NCBI GenBank assembly: GCA_032622095.1
Contig: CP136065.1
Span: 57,595,949 to 57,659,948 of the forward strand
Source of the DNA: Siphonodentalium dalli
Taxonomy: Eukaryota; Mollusca; Scaphopoda; Gadilida; Siphonodentaliidae
Direction: 5' to 3'
Length of the DNA: 64,000 bases
Positions within the stretch are counted from its first letter, which is position 1. The number at the start of each line of letters is the position of its first letter. Positions 57,531 to 64,000 of the stretch are shown piece after piece. The translations under genes were made by a program, and so were the position numbers. Below the pieces are notes generated by a model. That model was not told the origin of the DNA. It was given only the letters and a program-made list of their open reading frames with translations, and made no database searches.

Positions 57531-57716
57531 CTTAACCACAGCAGAATTATGGGTAACGTTTCAGGATTTAGTCGGAAATATGGCTTGTTGCCATTCATCG
57601 AAAAGCTGTCGAGAGCTTTCCAATGAATGGCAACAAGCCATATTTCCGACTAAATCCTGAAAAGTTATCCATAATTCTGCTGTGGTTAAGGAGTCGATTA
57701 ATTAGAGCATTACTGT
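57506..57716. mobile_element. TA-flanked palindromic MITE, CAGTAATGC family (copy 3, longest)
   Basis: TA|CAGTAATGCTCTAATTAATC opens it and ATTAGAGCATTACTG|TA closes it. The arms are nearly 100 bp ('cagcagaattatgggtaa', 'atatggcttgttgccattcat'). Confidence 0.85.
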
Positions 57717-58443
57717 ATGGTTTACTTATTGACTTAAATCAGGGGGAAAAAACCCTATTTTCATATTATCAGCATCCCTGTCCAAAAAATGGTGTGTAAT
57801 CACTGGAGCTTTGGGTCTCAGTCCTGGAGCTCTAGTTTTTCTTATTAAATCAGCATCTCTTGCACAAATCTATAGTATTTCAATGATCATATAGTGTGAA
57901 TGTGGTGTCACCGAGGGCTTGCTTCCCTCATATGGTGTGCCTGTATACTCGAAAAATTAAGAAAATCAATGTCGCCCCGACTAATACAGAAAGTAATGCT
58001 ATTGCATGTAGCCCCAACTAATATATACCGAAGATAATATAATGCTATCACGAGTCGCTCCAACTAAAACAGAAGGTGATACTATTGCGAGTCAGCCATT
58101 TTGATAAAGAAGTTGGGCTAGCTCCCTACCCAATCAAACCAATGAAACCAAGAGGTGACATGTCAATAGGAGTTAATGCTAAGTTATGGAGAAACCTATT
58201 TATTCACCAGGGCTGTTTTGTTACATATAACCATGAATTGCGCTTAAGCGCAAATAATTGCACAATTAATTATTAAATGTGAATTTGGCCTCCCATAGAT
58301 GTGGAGAAAGATCAACCATCGAAAATTCAGTCTAGATCAGTGAGCGACGTAACGTCAATGACGTCACGGGAAATGACATAATTCACTAGTGACATTACCA
58401 CTTTTAATTAACAGCGTTTTCAATAGAATATCGCGCATATGAG

Positions 58444-58592
58444 TGTAATAAATACACAGAACGACACGATGTGTAAATGGGTTTGTCGATACGGCACGAG
58501 TGCTTGCGCCTCGAGTTCTATCCTTCCGCGACAGCACGAGTGTCGTATCGACAAACCCATTTACACATCGTGTCGTTCTGTGTTTATTACAC
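58444..58592. repeat. CpG-rich palindrome (about 55-bp arms)
   Basis: The left arm includes ACACAGAACGACACGATGTG and TAAATGGGTTTGTCGATACG. The right arm mirrors it and ends TGTTTATTACACG. The loop contains GCGCCTCGAGTTCTATCC. Confidence 0.8.
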
Positions 58593-60029
58593 GCTTCGCG
58601 TCCTATTAAAAATACGTGTTTGTCATGTGTGATGATTCTTTTATTTAAGTAGTTATTTAAGTAGTTCATGATTGAGGCGAACGTCATGCACGTCATTTAA
58701 CGTCAACGATATGCGTATGGAACGTAGGCTACGTTCCATACGGATTTGTAAATATGGAACAGCAATAGCACTGTACTTCTATAGGAACAAGCGTGTTATA
58801 AAGTATTTTAATAATATTATATGCCATATATTGTTATTAGAACAGTGTATCAAGGCACTATAAGAAAAATAAACGGTGACTCGGAAATAAAGTGCCTTTA
58901 AAGGGAAATAAGGCACTCGCAGGGTAAATGTGAACAATCATAAAAGTTTGTACAACCATCGTCACTAAGAAGAACATGGAAAAATAGATAGATTTAATCT
59001 TATTTTTAATGTTGATAACTCTAAAAAGATTTCGTATTTTGAGACCATTTTTATGTAAACCTTACCATTACAGTGCCAGTCATGTTGTCAACAAACATCA
59101 CCAATTGCACTTACACGTCAAATAGCTTAGTTGAAAATATGTGTTTTCTGGAATATTGTTCATTCCTCTAACCTTTTGAAATATATACATTCATTAATTG
59201 TTGATGATAGAATGGTTGGAACTGTACTTGTTTACATTAACACAGGTTTTAACACGCGACATCTCGTCATTGGTGAGTTATCAAAAATAATAATAAGAAC
59301 AAAGTCTATATATATATCCATGTTCTTAGTAATTATGATTTTATAAACTAAGATGATTTTTCACATTTTCCACTGGACCTTTAATCTCTTATAAGGGTTA
59401 TCACAAGTATACATGAAAGCCAGTTCATTGCAACGGCGGTGAGGGCACAACACAGCACGTGTGCCATAAACGGCGAATTTTGACGGCGAATTTTTTTTAA
59501 AAGATGGTTTGTTTAACTTTCTCATATATATTCATCTGCTATTTAAACATTTATTCACAACTGCAGTCTCACGTGGAATGTATGTGCGTCCAGCCGCAGC
59601 GAATTTTAAGGTCGAATTTATACCGCTGCGTGCTCTATATTAATAAATTTCACCTCACCCAGAAATGACGCCTTCTGATTTGTCGAGAGCTGTGTCCTAT
59701 GTGGTATAGTGTTATGCTAAATTTAGCACACTGCTATATTTACTTGTATAGTATCGTGCTAAATTTAGCACACTACCATATATATACACCAAAATCGCAT
59801 GCAAAAAGCAATGAACAGAAGCAACAATCTCGAGAACAGATACACAAAAATGTGTTCAACAATTTACTAATGCGTGTCCAAATTAAAGTAAAACATTACT
59901 GTGAACATTTCTTTCACTGTAACGACGTCAACTTGCGAAGTGGCCACATTCGGATGGATTCACCTTGTGGAACATTTTCTGGTTTCGGTTTATTGAAAAC
60001 ATTTTTGCCACGATTATATTTCTCTTAAA

Positions 60030-61078
60030 CTATTTACCGGTAAGTGGATATTCATACATGTTCTCAGTAAAACGAGTTGTACATCATGTTTTCTATTAAC
60101 TTCCTATGAATGTATTTGACCAGTCCAGCAATTGGTGTTGGTAGGGTACGGTTATGGAGTATGCATGCTGCAAGTTAAAATTGTTCGGTAAAATATAATC
60201 AATAGGGCATGTCTTGTCGATGACTACGCAGGTATACCTACAGTGCCCAGTTGGGTGAAATATACTACCACGCTGGGCACTAGCTAGCAACTCCAAGCCA
60301 TGCTCTATTTATTAAATATATAACCGTGCATGAGTATAGTTCACTCTCATCTGGCGTCGTTCGACGATATATATAGTGGTTGGTTCACTATCGGATCTTT
60401 ACTAATTGTACATGTATCCTTAGAACAAATGTGCATGTATATTAAAATTCTACACACTATGTTTTAATTTTGATCTTAAAAAAATTGTGTAGAAATGACA
60501 TATATGTGTCTGTGGAATTTTCTCAACATTGAATATGAGTGAATCTGGCAGCAGCTTTAAAACTTTGTACTACACTGTGTTTGTGTCAAAACTGAACAGC
60601 ACCGTGACATAATTGTATAGCACCAGGTTTTACAGTTGCTGCCATAGTTTAAATATGCATGGTATAGCTATTTACGAGGTTTGTATCTCAAATAGAACAC
60701 ATCTCATCTACAAACTATAATATTAATATACCACTATATATCGTCGAACGACGCCAGATGAGAGTGAACTACTCAGCCATGCATCGTTATATATTTAATA
60801 AATAGAGCATGGCTTGGATTTTACTACGCGGTATAGCTATAGAACCCAGTGGGGTGTGTATATTTGACCCAACCAACGCACTATAGGTATACCCGCGTAG
60901 TCAACGACAAGACATGCCATATTTTACCGAACAATTCGAACTCGCAGCGTGCATACTCAATAACCATACGCTACCACACCAATTGCTGGACTGGTCAAAT
61001 ACCTTTATATGAAGGTAATAGAAAGCATGTACAACTAGTTTTACTGAACACATGTATGAGTATCCACTTACTGATAAA
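60030..61078. mobile_element. Foldback element with ~350-bp arms
   Basis: The left arm (60030-60386) holds ACCGGTAAGTGGATATTCAT, 'gaccagtccagcaattgg' and 'tctggcgtcgttcgacgatatat'. The right arm (60731-61078) is its inverse. Both arms differ by small indels. A third partial copy ('agtcaacaagacatgccc..accgaacaattcgaac') lies at 61090-61155. No ORF was found in the 345-bp centre. Confidence 0.8.
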
Positions 61079-61398
61079 TTGACCCAACTGGACACTATAG
61101 TCAACAAGACATGCCCTATTTATAATATTTTACCGAACAATTCGAACTTGCAGCATGTTAGATTGATATGTCCACTGCCAATATTATATTCCACTACAAA
61201 GCGTATACCGTACTATATGTAGTGTTCAATATCGGCCACAAAAATGTATTTTAAAGCATTATTGTTAAGAATTCGACCTTTATACACATTATAATGCTAT
61301 TTAAGTTCGGTCTATATATCGATAACGCGTCTCTTTTTGGATTTCACTGATTGTCTGTTGATTGGCGAATACATTGGGCGATTTATTGCAGATCTATA

Positions 61399-61859
61399 TG
61401 TGACCCGCCATATCAAATCCAATCGGAAGTCGGGATTTTTTTACCCTTTGCCAATGCATTCTCTTATATATGCGAGTCGACCATAGGTCGCCTCGCATAT
61501 ATAAGAGAATGCATTGGCCTAACAATTTTTTACAATTTTAATAATTTGTTCTTGTATTCTTTAACAATTTTATAATTTCACCCATACAGAGCCCCAGACA
61601 AACATGAGCAGACGACACTCTTCTATGTGCTTCTATATGTGTGTGGGGCCCCCTGCAGGGTAATGCATGGATGTTTTTTTATTTTATGTCCTAAAAATGG
61701 TAAGAAACATTTATTTAAAAAACATGATAAAATTGTTAAGCCAATGCATTCTCTTATATATGCGAGGCGACCTATGGTCGACTCGCATATATAAGAGAAT
61801 GCATTGGCACAGGGTAAAAAAATCCCGACTTCCGACTGGATTTGATATGGCGGGTCACA
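61399..61859. mobile_element. TA-flanked MITE with twin hairpins, TGTGACCCGCC family
   Basis: TA|TGTGACCCGCCATATCAAAT at the left and its inverse at the right form ~50-bp inverted ends. Inside are the same two 69-bp palindromes as in the CCCTTTACCCAACA elements, at about 61449-61517 and 61739-61807. Confidence 0.8.
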
Positions 61860-62081
61860 TATGTGGAAAACTATATATATATAAGAGATGTGTTCTGCAG
61901 ATGGGAATATACCCAATGGTCAGTTTTTATTTGTTGTTGTTGTCGTACGAAAGCGTAGAATTGTCATGATTGTACACCCTATTTAATATCTTGGTAAATC
62001 CACTTATTAGCTTGATCAATCAATCAACTTAGTCAACTTTTAATGAATAAAGTTGATTGATTTACACATTTTCTTGATTAA

Positions 62082-62381
62082 AGGTACTCAATCCTAAATT
62101 ACTATTTCTTTGGCTTCGGGGGTAAAAAATATTTGATTCGAGTCGAGGAACCCACCCATCAAAGCTCAGAGTGATTAGATATTGATGTTTGAAATGTGCT
62201 GTTTCTATTGTTTGTGGCCCAATCTTTTCGAGGATTACGTGCTGAAACGGACAAATTGCGGTTGTAAGATGGATAACTCTAAAATCAAGTGGTTATTATT
62301 GTTAATACTCGAATTAAATATTTTTTACCCCCGAAGCCAAAGAAATAGTAATTTAGGAGCGTCTGATCGGATTGAGTACCT
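62082..62381. mobile_element. TTAA MITE, AGGTACTCAATC family (300 bp)
   Basis: TTAA lies at 62078-62081 and 62382-62385. The ends are AGGTACTCAATCCTAAATTA and, inverted, AGGTACTCAATCCGATCAGA. Long internal pairing involves 'ggcttcgggggtaaaaaatattt'. Confidence 0.85.
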
Positions 62382-62736
62382 TTAACCTAACGTAACTAAC
62401 ACGAATTATCTCGTATTGATCTAGATTTCAATATAGTGATCTTGATTTACCAACTGGATCAACCAACCTAACAAACTTGATTACTAGTAATCAACTTAAA
62501 TACCCTGATTAATCAACTTGCTAAGTTGATACAACAAATTAGTATCTTATACTTAACACGTCTTAAAAATATTAAGTAGCATCAACAAATGACATAGAAG
62601 GACATCATCTCAATTAAATTTCTCTATATATCAGAAATATAAAAGCAAAAAGAATGATCTAATTACAAACTATATGGTCATGCTGTCATATCTCATGTGC
62701 AATTCTAAAATCTAAGAGTAACATATAACATCTATT

Positions 62737-63378
62737 TTAATAATCGCCCAATAAACGTTGCGCGTCTGTGTCTCTACTCTGTCTTTTACGACCGAAATAA
62801 TGAGTTAATAAAACTGTGAGGAAAATTAGAAAAAACATAGTACCACCCAAAATGCCAATAATGGCAATATACAATCCTTTCTGATCGGCTGAAGTTGTCG
62901 ATTCCCGGATATGACTAGCTGAATCAGGATATGTTATATTTAAAGTGCTGTCCTTTAAGAGCGTTCCGAACCCATATGTCCTTCCAACCATCCGTGGACC
63001 ACCACATGTTATGTTTACCAACTCATCATCGTCGCATTCTATGGAACATTTATTGTCAGCATATTTTGTTAGATAACTATTGGCTTCATCAACTTCCAAA
63101 CAACCACATTTATAACCCTCGTAGAAGAATGCGAGTTCCGATAATAGCCTGCATGTTTCATAGCAGTCATCGTAAAAGGACTGGTCTTCTTGTAAGCGTG
63201 TAAAACTGAAGAAGAATTCGCGATAACTGCTTTGTTGTCGTATGTCCGTTTCGTTTGGCTCGGCACTGTAACATCCTATCCGAACTGGTAGCCCAATCAC
63301 AAATCCGAGATACTGGGAAATGTATAATAACACAATTATTCCTCCACACAGAGTGGGCCTACAGTTATAAGATTCCAT
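62737..63378 (-). CDS. Intronless single-pass membrane protein with a WSC-like cysteine domain (213 aa)
   Basis: The ATG at 63378 is the only plausible start. An in-frame TAG lies 39 nt upstream of it, and the new N-terminus is a signal peptide (hydrophobic core about residues 11-29, GGIIVLLYISQYLGF). An ectodomain follows with the WSC-style pattern: IGCY (about 34-37), DDCYETC, YKCGC, NKCSIEC and a terminal TCGG. Next come a short Ser/Thr-rich stalk with NIT glycosylation sites, one transmembrane helix (about 169-195, IAIIGILGGTMFFLIFL) and an 18-residue basic tail. WSC domains bind carbohydrate and occur in polycystin-like and sulfotransferase-like surface proteins, so a cell-surface lectin or sensor role is inferred. 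There is no intron and no neighbour partner. The ligand and pathway are unknown. Confidence 0.82.
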   Translation of the reverse strand: MESYNCRPTLCGGIIVLLYISQYLGFVIGLPVRIGCYSAEPNETDIRQQSSYREFFFSFTRLQEDQSFYDDCYETCRLLSELAFFYEGYKCGCLEVDEANSYLTKYADNKCSIECDDDELVNITCGGPRMVGRTYGFGTLLKDSTLNITYPDSASHIRESTTSADQKGLYIAIIGILGGTMFFLIFLTVLLTHYFGRKRQSRDTDAQRLLGDY

Positions 63379-63799
63379 TACCAGCGTATATATACCTCTG
63401 CATTCATCTTGCTTCAACTACCAACTGAACAAAACCAAATAACGGCTTGACCTCTGTCACACTTCAAAATCGAATTCCACACCAATGAAACTGTGATCCT
63501 CTCATCATAATTTTTCATCACAACATAACTGGCACTTTTATAAGTCAATAAGAACAACAAGAACGTTTGGAATTTACCATGACGTCACTTGACGCTTGGA
63601 ACCATGTGACACGTTAACATATCTTTACTGAGTGGATTCTCGCACCCAGTTATAAAAAAAACATACTTTGAATTTATATATTATTCATCTGTGGGATGTT
63701 CAAGAAATATAAGAAGACGACACACAGTTGATACAAGTGTAGAATGATTCCTATTCATTGGTTGGAAATGTTCAGAACTTCAGATTGATTATATATGAA

Positions 63800-63999
63800 C
63801 ATGTCCGTATGTTACTAGCTATACTCGTCAATGTGCATTTAGTAAAGACATGGTTAATTTGCCACACGGGTGTGCATGGTTTCAACCAGCAGGATAAGCA
63901 GTTCTTTTTCAACAACGGTTTAACAATTGCATGTTTGTACTCACATGGCACAACTTCCGAAGACAGTGGCATATTGATGATTTTGGCGATCGGAAAAAC
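63800..63999 (-). pseudogene. LINE reverse-transcriptase N-terminal fragment at the window edge
   Basis: AKIINMPLSSEVVPCEYKHA IVKPLLKK is the well-known start of the RT domain in jockey/CR1-type LINEs (I.N.SL..G..P...K.A.V.PLLKK). The conserved NYRPVSNL equivalent follows only in another frame (NHAHPCGKLTMSLLN), so the copy is frameshifted. It continues off the right edge. Confidence 0.65.
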
Positions 64000-64000
64000 A

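Larger units (their letters stand above)
56405..58297. mobile_element. Element with TATGGGAGGCC inverted ends (1.9 kb)
   Basis: The left end TATGGGAGGCCAAATTCACA continues TTTAATAATGAATTGCGC. The right end is the inverse, closing at CCTCCCATA. GATGTG flanks both sides (56399-56404, 58298-58303). The left subterminal part has four to five TTGCGCTTAAGCGCAA palindromes (56440-56520) and the right has one. It contains an AGGTACTCAATC-family element, a direct duplication and a palindromic MITE. Confidence 0.65.
55771..58897. mobile_element. TTAA element of the AGGCCCA family split by ~2.6 kb of nested insertions
   Basis: The left part (55771-56157) matches 54880-55215. The right part (about 58790-58897, 'gtatcaaggcactata' to AAAGTGCCT|TTAA) matches 55230-55303. 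TTAA flanks the whole (55767-55770, 58898-58901). Between the parts lie a palindrome (56160-56325), an element (56405-58297) and another palindrome (58444-58592). Confidence 0.65.

Noticed and set aside
63386-63400. TATATATA just upstream of the WSC-like gene as a TATA box
   Set aside because: It lies only about 10-20 bp before the ATG, so transcription would start inside the coding region.

Overview
The window looks like nuclear DNA of an invertebrate animal. It is AT-rich and intron-rich, and it is crowded with short DNA transposons, foldback elements, tandem satellites and decayed non-LTR retrotransposon pieces. The density of small TTAA-, TA- and 8-bp-duplication elements, WSC-type membrane proteins, and the 'gtgagctaa...' and 'aagatggctgctgg...' intron repeats suggest a mollusc, perhaps a bivalve. 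That placement is inference; no taxon marker was read directly.

One host gene dominates the left 27 kb. It is a kinesin-4 family motor (KIF4 type) on the minus strand. I could join ten coding exons (27421 down to 1039) in a continuous reading frame of about 442 codons, each with consensus GT/AG splice sites and consistent phase. They cover the whole motor domain, the neck and the start of the coiled-coil stalk. The rest of the gene (stalk, cysteine-rich tail) must lie to the left of the window. The motor has its P-loop, switch I and switch II motifs, but loop L5 is almost absent. The introns hold six hAT-type elements with 8-bp target duplications (TSDs; five exact, one 7/8), a PIF/Harbinger-like element, several MITEs and a 165-bp tandem repeat in two arrays. 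Three insertions sit within about 30 nt of a splice site. A possible separate first coding exon (18278-18219) with a good donor lies inside intron 1.

From 27.4 to 43 kb I see mostly mobile DNA: a TTAA MITE that splits an open reading frame at 28.3 kb, a 3.5-kb inverted-repeat element (29.2-32.7 kb), a hAT element (32.7-33.7 kb), a Harbinger-like element carrying a nested Mutator-like element with tandem-repeat termini (33.7-35.9 kb), foldbacks at 36.2 and 37.3 kb, and a 1.65-kb TTAA element at 38.6-40.3 kb. At 43.3-43.9 kb there is a frameshifted relict of an unrecognised invertebrate protein family.

From 44.4 to 49.2 kb there is a LINE 3' fragment, a 3.65-kb array of a 143-bp satellite that flips orientation near 46.76 kb, and a 620-bp array of a 20-bp 'TTGCTCATTTGCTCATTTTC' minisatellite. 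A second LINE fragment with the FVDD catalytic motif lies at 50.7-51.5 kb. Diverged relatives of the 143-bp unit may lie at 51.7-52.1 and 54.1-54.4 kb. From 54.9 to 62.4 kb come more TTAA elements, one carrying about 2.6 kb of nested insertions, plus two CpG-rich palindromes and a 1-kb foldback.

Near the right edge, 63378-62737 on the minus strand is an intact, intronless gene for a single-pass membrane protein with a WSC-like cysteine domain. A LINE reverse-transcriptase fragment follows at the very edge. No CRISPR array, rRNA or convincing tRNA was seen. The most notable observations are the L5-less kinesin motor, transposons abutting splice sites, a twin-hairpin cassette shared by three MITE families with different ends, and the inverted 143-bp satellite with two hairpins per unit.
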